DNA from: a bacterium BMS3Abin14
GTDB taxonomy: Bacteria > BMS3Abin14
Assembly: GCA_002897695.1 (NCBI GenBank)
Contig: BDTG01000023.1
Span: 1 to 7,486, forward strand
Reading direction: 5' to 3'
DNA length: 7,486 nucleotides
The notes below the pieces were generated by a model that made no database searches, was not told where the DNA came from, and saw nothing but the letters and a program-made list of their open reading frames with translations. Both the position numbers and the translations under genes were made by a program. How positions within the stretch are numbered: the stretch's first letter is position 1; each line of letters starts with the position of its first letter. Of this stretch, positions 1 through 5,662 are shown in pieces.

Positions 1-28
1 TAGTTAAGTAAAAAATATCTGTTAACCC

Positions 29-46
29 CCCGGCCATATGGCCGGG
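29..46 (+). terminator. Perfect 18-base palindrome, possible terminator of an upstream gene
   Basis: CCCGGCCATATGGCCGGG is a perfect GC-rich inverted repeat preceded by an A-rich stretch and followed only by a short ATTT. It lies just before the first gene of the window, where a terminator of a gene upstream of the window would be expected. The T-tract is weak and the loop would have to open from the central AT bases, so intrinsic termination is plausible but not certain. It could also be a bidirectional hairpin or a protein-binding palindrome. Confidence 0.5.
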
Positions 47-67
47 ATTTGAGAAGAGGGGCTTGAG

Positions 68-904
68 GTGAAAATACATTGGAAGGTTTTTCTGCTGGTT
101 CCGACTATGTTGCTTTTCCTGTCGGCGGCAGCCGTCGCCGACCCCATCGACGACGCCGAGGACTTACCGGCAACCGCCGCCGAGATGCAGTTCATCAATC
201 GCGTTGTCGATCAGGTCAAGGCGGCCGTGCCTCCCCTGGAAGGCTGGAATCGGAATGTGAGTGTCACCGCATCGGGTAACACGGTTCGGGAAGGAAAACA
301 GGTGTTGATTTACGAAAGAGCCCGTAACTTCCCCATGGAGATCAACATGCAGCTCAGCTTCAAACGCATCACAGCGGCCCAGAAAAAACAAGCCGTTGAG
401 GAAAAGTCCGCTCAGGAGCTCCAACAGGAGATGATGAACGCCGCCATGAGCGGTGACACGCAGAAGTCGGAGCAGCTCCAGCAGCAGCTTGCTGTGATGA
501 TGCAGGCCCAGATGACAGCGGGGCCCATGGGCCAGGCCGCAGGGGTTACCCCGATAACTCCACTGGAAAAACCCACCAAATTTTACATCCAGGTGATCAT
601 AAACGGGGAGGGCGAGCACATCGGCAAAGAGTACGACATGCCGATGTCAGGTGTGACCCACGCCTTCCGTGTCGACAAGGGTAAGGAGGATTATCTCAGC
701 TATACATTCTATTTAGGCGCCTGGGATGTCAGTGAACTGGATCGGAAGAACTGGAAGGTCATTTTTCCTGAAAGCATCCAGTCGCCTGCCAAGCACCTGC
801 GCGCCATGGTGGTCCGGGTAAACCTCTACGGGGACAGGGACAGCGTGGAAGGTTACCTGAAAAACTCCCTGGATCTGGGCAGACTTAATAGACTGCCGCA
901 TTAG
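68..904 (+). CDS. Exported protein of unknown function with a central Gln/Met-rich coiled-coil-like segment
   Basis: I do not recognise a family. The GTG start at 68 is chosen because a purine-rich AGAGGGG lies just upstream and because the product then opens with a classical signal peptide: MKIHWK, a hydrophobic core, and a likely cleavage after AVA near residue 24. Residues about 101-150 are rich in Ala, Gln, Glu, Lys and Met (AQKKQ, EELQQE-like and QLQQQL runs) and look like a helical hairpin or coiled coil. This segment interrupts two otherwise beta-like parts. The C-terminal half (about 170-278) has alternating hydrophobic residues, including FYIQVIING and YTFYLGAWDVS. No lipobox and no catalytic motif are seen. 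It lies 36 bases upstream of the next gene on the same strand, so co-transcription is likely. A periplasmic location is inferred. Confidence 0.8.
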   Translation: MKIHWKVFLLVPTMLLFLSAAAVADPIDDAEDLPATAAEMQFINRVVDQVKAAVPPLEGWNRNVSVTASGNTVREGKQVLIYERARNFPMEINMQLSFKRITAAQKKQAVEEKSAQELQQEMMNAAMSGDTQKSEQLQQQLAVMMQAQMTAGPMGQAAGVTPITPLEKPTKFYIQVIINGEGEHIGKEYDMPMSGVTHAFRVDKGKEDYLSYTFYLGAWDVSELDRKNWKVIFPESIQSPAKHLRAMVVRVNLYGDRDSVEGYLKNSLDLGRLNRLPH

Positions 905-925
905 CTGACCTGGATGAGATTGGTC

Positions 926-933
926 GAGGAGGT
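926..933 (+). promoter_or_regulatory. Strong ribosome binding site that fixes the start at 941
   Basis: GAGGAGGT lies seven bases before the ATG at 941. An in-frame ATG at 914 would add nine residues (MRLVEEVTI) in front of the signal peptide and would place this site inside the coding region, so 941 is the better start. Confidence 0.8.
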
Positions 934-940
934 AACGATT

Positions 941-1342
941 ATGAAGAAGGTAATGTTGGCGCTAATCCTGCTTGCCGTGGTGACGGTGGCCGCTGTGCCA
1001 TTGTCAGCAAACGCAGAGGACCTTTCCGCTGCCCAGCAGAAAATCCTTAAAAGCACCGGGGTTCCGGTGTACCCGGGGTCCACCTACACAACGGGGGATA
1101 ATGAAATCGCTACGGTGCTCTGGTTTAGCACCACGGATTCCCCGGATAAGATCATGGCCTGGTATGAGAAGAAGCTCTCCGGCTGGTCGGTGCTCGTGTT
1201 GAACGGCTCCAAGGTCCTCTACAAGGGGCCCAAAGGCATGGTGGCAAAAGACCTTTCGTCAAAACCGTACATCTTTGCCGAGGCTAAACATGAGATCCCC
1301 GATGATACGGAGGTAGAAATAACAATCCGGATCCCCAAGTAA
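941..1342 (+). CDS. Small exported protein, first of three paralogs (P-x-YPG / YEKKLSGW family)
   Basis: The product is 133 residues. It starts with MKKVMLALILL, an evident signal peptide with likely cleavage after SANA near residue 25. The mature part begins with a helix-like DLSAAQQKILKSTGVPVYPG, then a strand ending WFSTTDSP, then a helix ending WYEKKLSGW, and closes with a beta-rich tail ending ITIRIPK. The same order of elements recurs in the next gene and again at 3985-4554. I cannot name the family. It resembles uncharacterised small periplasmic proteins, with no cysteine and no metal-binding or catalytic pattern visible. It is spaced 36 bases after the preceding gene and 29 before the next, which fits an operon. 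It probably acts in the periplasm or is secreted; its substrate or partner is unknown. Confidence 0.88.
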   Translation: MKKVMLALILLAVVTVAAVPLSANAEDLSAAQQKILKSTGVPVYPGSTYTTGDNEIATVLWFSTTDSPDKIMAWYEKKLSGWSVLVLNGSKVLYKGPKGMVAKDLSSKPYIFAEAKHEIPDDTEVEITIRIPK

Positions 1343-1371
1343 CTGGTGAAATTCTAAAGGAGACAAACGTT

Positions 1372-1791
1372 ATGAAAAGAACGATGATTTTTACATTGAC
1401 GATCTGTTTGCCGCTGATCTTTTCGGCGGGAATCGCCTTGGCGGCAGACCTGCCGGCAAAGGATGTGAAGATACTGAAAGAGGCGGGGATCCCCCTCTAC
1501 AAGGGAGCTGAATTCCTCAATGGCGGCCTGGGTGGTGAAATAGGCGCCCGTTTCGCCAGTTCGGCGCCGGTGGAGGATGTGCGTGCGTTCTATAAAGGAA
1601 AATTCCCAGCCTGGGCACTTAACGCCGAATACGGAAGCTGGATTCTGTACGACGGGAAACCCGGCGGCGGGCCTGCCGCCTACATGGGCAAGCAGCAGGT
1701 CTCGGTGAAGGAGAATAAGAATCTCCCCTCATGGTTCGGCGTTGCCAAGAACATGACCACCGAGATCATGATCGTCGTGCCGCCCAAATAG
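1372..1791 (+). CDS. Small exported protein, second of three paralogs
   Basis: The product is 139 residues and the ATG is preceded by AAAGGAGA nine bases away. The signal peptide (MKRTMIFTLTICLPLIFS) probably ends after ALA near residue 24. The mature part aligns by eye with its upstream neighbour: DLPAKDVKILKEAGIPLYKG against DLSAAQQKILKSTGVPVYPG, then ARFASSAPVEDVRAFYKGKFPAW against WFSTTDSPDKIMAWYEKKLSGW, and a matching tail ending EIMIVVPPK. A Gly/Pro-rich loop (DGKPGGGPAAYMG) sits where the paralog has KGPKGMVAK. The two genes look like an old tandem duplication. No catalytic motif is visible and the function is unknown. The next gene starts 180 bases downstream, so a transcript boundary could lie there. 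Confidence 0.88.
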   Translation: MKRTMIFTLTICLPLIFSAGIALAADLPAKDVKILKEAGIPLYKGAEFLNGGLGGEIGARFASSAPVEDVRAFYKGKFPAWALNAEYGSWILYDGKPGGGPAAYMGKQQVSVKENKNLPSWFGVAKNMTTEIMIVVPPK

Positions 1792-1841
1792 CTCCGGCCG
1801 TAAGGCGCCAGGGACCATGATGCCAAACGGCCAATGTTATT

Positions 1842-1890
1842 ACTCTTCCTCTCCCCTGGAGGGAGAGGATTGAGGTGAGGGGGAAAGGGT
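1842..1890 (+). repeat. Intergenic hairpin repeat of the CTCTCCC...GGGAGAGG type
   Basis: CCTCTCCC at 1848-1855 pairs perfectly with GGGAGAGG at 1861-1868 around the five-base loop CTGGA. It is followed by ATTGAGGTGAGGGGG. From memory, sequences of the form CCTCTCCC-loop-GGGAGAGG-TTGRGGTGAGGG occur as dispersed intergenic repeats in many proteobacterial genomes. The rest of the 1792-1971 gap shows no open reading frame I would trust and no clear -35/-10 pair. The hairpin lacks a T-tract, so it is a poor intrinsic terminator, but it could stabilise the upstream transcript end. Confidence 0.6.
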
Positions 1891-1960
1891 TAACCTGAAC
1901 GAGCGGGCGAGAGAAAAGGGTTTTCAGTTGCGAAGGTGCCGGTAGCTGGACAGGGGCACA

Positions 1961-1965
1961 GGAGG
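1961..1965 (+). promoter_or_regulatory. Ribosome binding site that fixes the start at 1972
   Basis: GGAGG lies six bases before the ATG at 1972. The open frame extends back to a GTG at 1936, but that codon has no comparable upstream site and would add twelve polar residues ahead of the signal peptide. Confidence 0.8.
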
Positions 1966-1971
1966 ATAAAA

Positions 1972-3933
1972 ATGAAAGTTTCCATGTCTAAAACTGTTTT
2001 TGCTGTTCTTGCCGCCGCCGCTGTATTGCTGGGCAGCCAGTGGGCATCGGCCGCCAACCTGCCCACATGGGGAGGTCAGACGACCACCAATCAACCCCAG
2101 CCGATACAGCGGTCCCAACCGACGATCGTCTCACAGCCGGCTGCCAACGTTGCCTTGTCAGTGCAGATCCCTCAGCCCGGCACCTGGACAGCACCTGGAA
2201 CAACTTCTGGAACCAGTTCGGGCGCCACGGTAATTACCCCCACGCAGCGGCCCCGGTCCTTCCAACCAAAGGCCCGGTCCATGGTGACCCCACGCACCGG
2301 TTTTTCCAACAGAGGGATAAACTTTCAGCCGAAAGCTCTCGGCCAGGTTGAGGAGAGAAGGGCTTCCGGCTTCGGCCCACAGCTTCCCGCCATCGCTCCG
2401 GTTACCACCTGCTCCGGCTACAGGCAGACCCCTGATGTCGACCGTCTTACCGCCCCCCCCAGATACCTTCCCTATCAGTTGGCAACATTCACCCCTAGAT
2501 CCGCTCCGGGAGCCGACCTCCACTGCACCGATTTGAGAGGCGCATTTCTGTACCGTGTTGATTTCAAAGGAGCCAACCTCCGGGGTGCGAATCTGTCCGG
2601 AGTTGATCTTCTTGGAGCTGATTTTACGGGGGCTTTTCTCGAAGATGCCGACATGACAGGAGCGGACGCTGTAGCCGCGAATTTTACAAACGCCAGGCTG
2701 AACCGTACCAATTTAAGTAATACGATCATTGAGAAAGCAAACGGCGCGGATTTCAGAGGAGCGATTATCAACAATTTGGGTTTGGCCGGTTCCCTGAAGA
2801 ATGCGCATTTTGACGGCCTGGATTTCAGGAAACTTAGAACGTTTAGCTCTGGCCTTGGTGCAGATTTTTCCGGAGGAACCTTTGCGGGCACCAATTTTTC
2901 TGGTATTTCCATCCACCTCTCGGATTTTTCCAACGCCTATCTGGTTAGGGATTCATTTGAGAATGCCAGCATTTCGGCCGCAAAATTCGTCGGGGCGGAT
3001 CTTTCCCTGGCGGATTTTTCCAATGCTCTTCTACGTGAGATTGATTTCTCCAACGCCACATTAACAGGGGCAAAGTTCATAGCAACTGAGTCAGGGTATA
3101 TGGGGCCTAGTGGGCGTTTGGCGGATAGAGGCAACTCCCTGGTGGAACCTCGCCTGGATTTTACCAATGCCATGGCTGTAGATACGGATTTTTCACGGGC
3201 TTATTTGTATAAAGAGGTTTTCAAGGGAACAAATATGTTGCGGGCCATTTTTGACGGGGCCATGTTAAGAAATTCCGTTTTTTCGAAAAACAACCTGACA
3301 GAGGCCAGTTTCGTCGGAAGTGATCTGAGAGAATCGTTTTTTAACGGAGTTAATGCAGAAAAGGCAAGGCTCGATTCTTCAAAACTGGCAGGCAGTTTTA
3401 TTAGTGGGTCGAATTTCAAGCAGGCCAGTATGTCTAACGTGGAGATGAATTATTCAAAAATTCACGATGCCAGCTTCTACCAGGCAAATCTGGAGCAGTC
3501 CGGACTTATAAACTCAGAGTTCAAATCGGTGGACCTGAGGATGGCTAATTTTCAGGGTTCTGATTTGTCCCATAGCGTGTTTACTCCTTCCACCCAGCTT
3601 AACGGTGCCAACTTTACCGGTTCCAACTTGACCGCCATTTGGGAGTGTTCTCTTATTCTTCATCCCCGAAATTCTTACCAACCTTCCACATGTCAGAATG
3701 GTTTTGTAAAGCCCCTTGATCTTCGCAGCGTGAACTTCCGCAATGCTGATTTCAGCAGTGTCCGGCTCTATGGTAGTGATTTCAGAAACAGCAATCTTTC
3801 AGGCTCAAATCTGGATACTTTTGAAGAGAAGGACAAGGATCCAAATATTACGTATGAGGGCAAATTGGAGGGCGAGAGGCATGGGTACAAATTATCGGGC
3901 GCGATCATGCCTGACGGTACGGTTCATCCATAG
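1972..3933 (+). CDS. Large exported pentapeptide-repeat protein with an LPTWGG N-terminal module
   Basis: The product is 653 residues. A signal peptide ends at ASA (residue 27). The mature N-terminus is ANLPTWGGQTTTN, followed by a Pro/Gln/Ser/Thr-rich disordered-looking linker to about residue 180. From A181 to about residue 614 the sequence follows the A(D/N)Lxx / xDFSN pentapeptide pattern, for example GANLRGANLSG and GADFTGAF. Such repeats are known to fold into a right-handed quadrilateral beta-helix with about 20 residues per coil, so this stretch would make roughly 20 coils. Two interruptions break it: residues about 373-394, and about 558-580 with C559 and C574, which could form a disulphide loop. 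The tail ends in the common LSGAIMPDGT motif. The shared N-terminal module links it to the protein at 4569-5327. Function is unknown; a rod-like surface or periplasmic scaffold is an inference. Confidence 0.92.
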   Translation: MKVSMSKTVFAVLAAAAVLLGSQWASAANLPTWGGQTTTNQPQPIQRSQPTIVSQPAANVALSVQIPQPGTWTAPGTTSGTSSGATVITPTQRPRSFQPKARSMVTPRTGFSNRGINFQPKALGQVEERRASGFGPQLPAIAPVTTCSGYRQTPDVDRLTAPPRYLPYQLATFTPRSAPGADLHCTDLRGAFLYRVDFKGANLRGANLSGVDLLGADFTGAFLEDADMTGADAVAANFTNARLNRTNLSNTIIEKANGADFRGAIINNLGLAGSLKNAHFDGLDFRKLRTFSSGLGADFSGGTFAGTNFSGISIHLSDFSNAYLVRDSFENASISAAKFVGADLSLADFSNALLREIDFSNATLTGAKFIATESGYMGPSGRLADRGNSLVEPRLDFTNAMAVDTDFSRAYLYKEVFKGTNMLRAIFDGAMLRNSVFSKNNLTEASFVGSDLRESFFNGVNAEKARLDSSKLAGSFISGSNFKQASMSNVEMNYSKIHDASFYQANLEQSGLINSEFKSVDLRMANFQGSDLSHSVFTPSTQLNGANFTGSNLTAIWECSLILHPRNSYQPSTCQNGFVKPLDLRSVNFRNADFSSVRLYGSDFRNSNLSGSNLDTFEEKDKDPNITYEGKLEGERHGYKLSGAIMPDGTVHP

Positions 3934-3945
3934 GCTGGTTAATCG

Positions 3946-3963
3946 CTGAGGTTCGGCCCCACT
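3946..3963 (+). repeat. 18-base intergenic motif, copy 1
   Basis: CTGAGGTTCGGCCCCACT differs at two positions from the three-copy consensus TTGAGGTCCGGCCCCACT. It starts 13 bases after the preceding stop codon and ends 21 bases before the ATG at 3985. The ribosome binding site GGGAG (3973-3977) lies between motif and start. Confidence 0.7.
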
Positions 3964-3984
3964 TATTGCGTAGGGAGAAAAAAC

Positions 3985-4554
3985 ATGAATAATTTCCTGT
4001 CAAAAGCCACTTTAGCAATTGTTGTTGCCATGAGCTTTCTCCTGGGCAGCGCGCTGGCATACGCCGAGCCGTTTGCTCCAGGGGTTGAGGTTCCGGACGC
4101 CCGCTACAAGGAGTTCTTTCCAGACACCTCCAGGGAAATGGCGGAGATGACGGAACAGTGGCCGATTGTGATCAAGGAGAATATCCCGGACGCATCCGAG
4201 TTAGCTGCACCAGCATACCCGGGGGCGGTGGTCGTTAAACTGCTTGGACGTGCGCGGGTTGGGCGTTCTGAGTACATCGGTCTTGCCAGCGTTCAGTTGG
4301 TAAGCGAGGACACTTTCGAGAAAGTACACGATTTCTATTCAAAGAATCTTACAGGCTGGAATAAGAAGACTTATTCAAACGAGGATACTCACTGGGCCAA
4401 GGCCGGTGAAGTCGAAGTTAATTCCGGGGCTATGAAGGAGCCCCATGTGTGGGTTGCCAGCTTTTCGCAACTGGGCGGTGGTGGTGAGTGGTTCAGGAAG
4501 CTTGTGCCTGAAAGCCGAACACTTATCGAAGTGTACTACATGCCCGAAAAATAG
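3985..4554 (+). CDS. Exported protein, third and largest member of the paralog family
   Basis: The product is 189 residues and the ATG follows GGGAG by seven bases. The signal peptide (MNNFLSKATLAIVVAMSFLL) likely ends after AYA near residue 27. An extra segment of about 50 residues, rich in acidic residues and Pro, precedes the family core. The core then runs ELAAPAYPGAVVV, a strand with IGLASVQLVS, a helix EKVHDFYSKNLTGWNKK, and a C-terminus ending LIEVYYMPEK. This is the same order as the two paralogs at 941 and 1372, with a longer loop containing SQLGGGGEW. No catalytic residues are apparent. The next gene follows after 14 bases, so the two are very probably co-translated or co-transcribed. 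Function is unknown, and a periplasmic or secreted location is inferred. Confidence 0.88.
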   Translation: MNNFLSKATLAIVVAMSFLLGSALAYAEPFAPGVEVPDARYKEFFPDTSREMAEMTEQWPIVIKENIPDASELAAPAYPGAVVVKLLGRARVGRSEYIGLASVQLVSEDTFEKVHDFYSKNLTGWNKKTYSNEDTHWAKAGEVEVNSGAMKEPHVWVASFSQLGGGGEWFRKLVPESRTLIEVYYMPEK

Positions 4555-4568
4555 ATCACGGAGGAGAT

Positions 4569-5327
4569 ATGGTAAAAGAAATGAGGTCTTTCACATCTCA
4601 ATCTGTAATTGCCGTTTTTGTTTTCGCGGCCATTCTGTTGAACAGCACATGGGCTTCCGCCGGCAGCCTGCCCACCTGGGGCGGAGCAACTACTACCAAC
4701 AAGTTGCGTGTCCAGCAGCCCAGACAGCCTATCGCCTCGCAGCCAGCCGTCAACACCGCGCAGACAGTGCAGCTAACACAGCCAGGTATACGAACACGAA
4801 CGACCCCCAGGACCACATCGAGTTCCACTGTTTTAACTCCCATGCAACAGCGTGTATCCCAGCCTACGATCGAGCAGGTAGACAGGCAGGCAGACGGGCA
4901 GGTAGACAGGCAAGCAGAAACACCCATGAGTATCGCGCAGGATGAGTGTGTTCTTTACCTAGAATACACGAACCCTGCCTATTCTGAATTGGGGATGCAG
5001 ACCGCCGGCTTTGGGACAGTGATTTTGCCATCCGAAGACGAGTTGGCTGCTGCTATGGCTAACGGTGGTCCATACATATCAAATTATATTGTCTTGGAAA
5101 AAGGCGATTACAAGGCCATGTACCTGCCGGAGCTTATATTACTGCAGAATCTCAATAAAAATAATTCCGTGGAATTTCTCGTACGGCTTCCGGGGATCAA
5201 TATGACGGGTGCCGGCCTAGACGACTGGACGAAGGGTAAAAAGCGTAGCTCCACGTTAAGACCCGGCGAAAGTGCTCAATTCGATGAAGGTAGCGGGACG
5301 ACATTGATCAAGGTACGTTGCCCATAA
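4569..5327 (+). CDS. Exported protein with an LPTWGG N-terminal module and an unrecognised C-terminal domain
   Basis: The product is 252 residues. GGAGGAG ends two bases before the ATG at 4569 (core GGAG spacing five). A second in-frame ATG at 4581 is possible but less well placed. The signal peptide likely ends at WASA near residue 31. The mature part opens SLPTWGGATTTN and a Pro/Gln/Thr-rich linker (SQPAVNTAQTVQ, QPGIR, TVLTPMQQ) that matches the start of the pentapeptide protein at 1972. Two copies of an eight-residue unit (QVDRQADG, QVDRQAET) end the linker. The C-terminal domain (about 123-252) begins with C127 and ends with C251, which could pair. It contains a beta-like core (FGTVILPS, NYIVLEKGDYKAMYL, VEFLVRLPGI). 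I do not recognise it. The shared N-terminus with a different C-terminal domain points to a modular architecture. Confidence 0.87.
   Translation: MVKEMRSFTSQSVIAVFVFAAILLNSTWASAGSLPTWGGATTTNKLRVQQPRQPIASQPAVNTAQTVQLTQPGIRTRTTPRTTSSSTVLTPMQQRVSQPTIEQVDRQADGQVDRQAETPMSIAQDECVLYLEYTNPAYSELGMQTAGFGTVILPSEDELAAAMANGGPYISNYIVLEKGDYKAMYLPELILLQNLNKNNSVEFLVRLPGINMTGAGLDDWTKGKKRSSTLRPGESAQFDEGSGTTLIKVRCP
4874..4918 (+). repeat. Two tandem copies of a 24-base unit inside the linker
   Basis: GCAGGTAGACAGGCAGGCAGA (4874-4894) recurs at 4898-4918 with one mismatch, a period of 24 bases. It encodes two copies of an eight-residue QVDRQA-like unit. Copy number could vary between strains by slippage. Confidence 0.75.
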
Positions 5328-5349
5328 AAAATGCATTTGTCATAAAGTC

Positions 5350-5367
5350 TTGAGCTCCGGCCCCACT
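5350..5367 (+). repeat. 18-base intergenic motif, copy 2
   Basis: TTGAGCTCCGGCCCCACT differs from the three-copy consensus at one position. It begins 22 bases after the preceding stop and ends 18 bases before the ATG at 5386, with AAGGAG (5375-5380) in between. Confidence 0.7.
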
Positions 5368-5385
5368 CCTACAAAAGGAGAATTA

Positions 5386-5565
5386 ATGTCAGATGTAATT
5401 GACTACAAAATCCACGGGAACGACATGCAGATCGTGGAGGTCGAGCTGGATCCCGGTGAGGGAGTGCGGGGCGAGGGTGTAGGTCCTCTTGCACCGGTTC
5501 TGGCCAACACCAGCGATGGGGGGCAAGCGACGGCTTCCGGGTTTAAGCGCTCGGCTTCGCCGTGA
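5386..5565 (+). pseudogene. Truncated 5' end of an AIM24/TIGR00266-family gene running into a repeat
   Basis: The ATG at 5386 has AAGGAG five bases upstream. The first 30 residues (MSDVIDYKIHGND, then MQIVEVELDPGEGVRGE) match from memory the highly conserved start of the bacterial AIM24/TIGR00266 proteins. There the text normally continues with AEAGAMMYM-like residues and the protein runs to well over 200 residues. Here the resemblance stops at about position 5475. The frame continues for some 29 low-complexity residues and ends at 5565, inside a structured repeat. No later part of the gene is seen downstream in any frame. Unlike its neighbours it has no signal peptide. The best reading is a gene remnant cut by insertion of, or recombination with, the repeat. 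A recently created short peptide gene cannot be excluded. An upstream in-frame ATG at 5350 overlaps the 18-base motif and is unlikely to be used. Confidence 0.7.
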
Positions 5566-5596
5566 ACCAGCTGCGCTTCGCATTTAACCCGGAGCC
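5532..5596. repeat. Structured element that can form a stem with two inner hairpins
   Basis: GGCTTCCGGGTT (5532-5543) pairs with AACCCGGAGCC (5586-5596) with one bulged base. The enclosed sequence contains two further small hairpins: CGGC-TTC-GCCG (5552-5562) and TGCG-CTT-CGCA (5572-5582). Together they give a three-way-junction or cloverleaf-like fold on either strand. The layout resembles REP/MITE-like intergenic repeats. It overlaps the end of the AIM24 remnant and could mark the break point. Confidence 0.65.
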
Positions 5597-5609
5597 CGCC
5601 GCCAAAAAC

Positions 5610-5632
5610 AAAAAGCCACGAATGGACTTTTT
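5610..5632. terminator. A/T-flanked hairpin, possible weak terminator or repeat edge
   Basis: AAAAAGCCA (5610-5618) pairs with TGGACTTTTT (5623-5632) around a CGAA loop, with one bulged A. The flanking A and T tracts are typical of bidirectional terminators, although most of the stem is A-T. It lies 30 bases before the next start codon, so termination here would separate the last two genes from those upstream. It may instead belong to the adjacent repeat element. Confidence 0.4.
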
Positions 5633-5662
5633 GCGACTCTGTCAAAAAAGGAGGGATGATAC

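Noticed and set aside
164-619. 151-codon open frame on the minus strand
   Set aside because: It lies antisense to a signal-peptide-bearing gene, has no ribosome binding site I can see, and its product is His/Leu-rich and lacks domain features.
1870-1900. TTGAGG as a sigma-70 -35 box before the pentapeptide gene
   Set aside because: No acceptable -10 box is found at 16-18 bases, and the sequence is part of the intergenic hairpin repeat.
2062-2079. LPTWG resembles a sortase LPxTG signal
   Set aside because: It lies at the mature N-terminus rather than before a C-terminal membrane anchor, and the order is L-P-T-W-G, not L-P-x-T-G.
2475-2933. 152-codon open frame on the minus strand
   Set aside because: It is the antisense shadow of the pentapeptide repeats; the periodic Ser/Ala/Pro/Lys pattern simply mirrors the repeats.
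4445-4945. 166-codon plus-strand frame bridging two genes
   Set aside because: It overlaps two well-supported genes in another frame, and its RQAGRRAG run comes from the 24-base repeat.
5541-5590. Possible integron attC site (GTTTAAG ... ATTTAAC)
   Set aside because: The order of the half-sites is the reverse of the attC consensus (RYYYAAC before GTTRRRY), and the left half does not fit.
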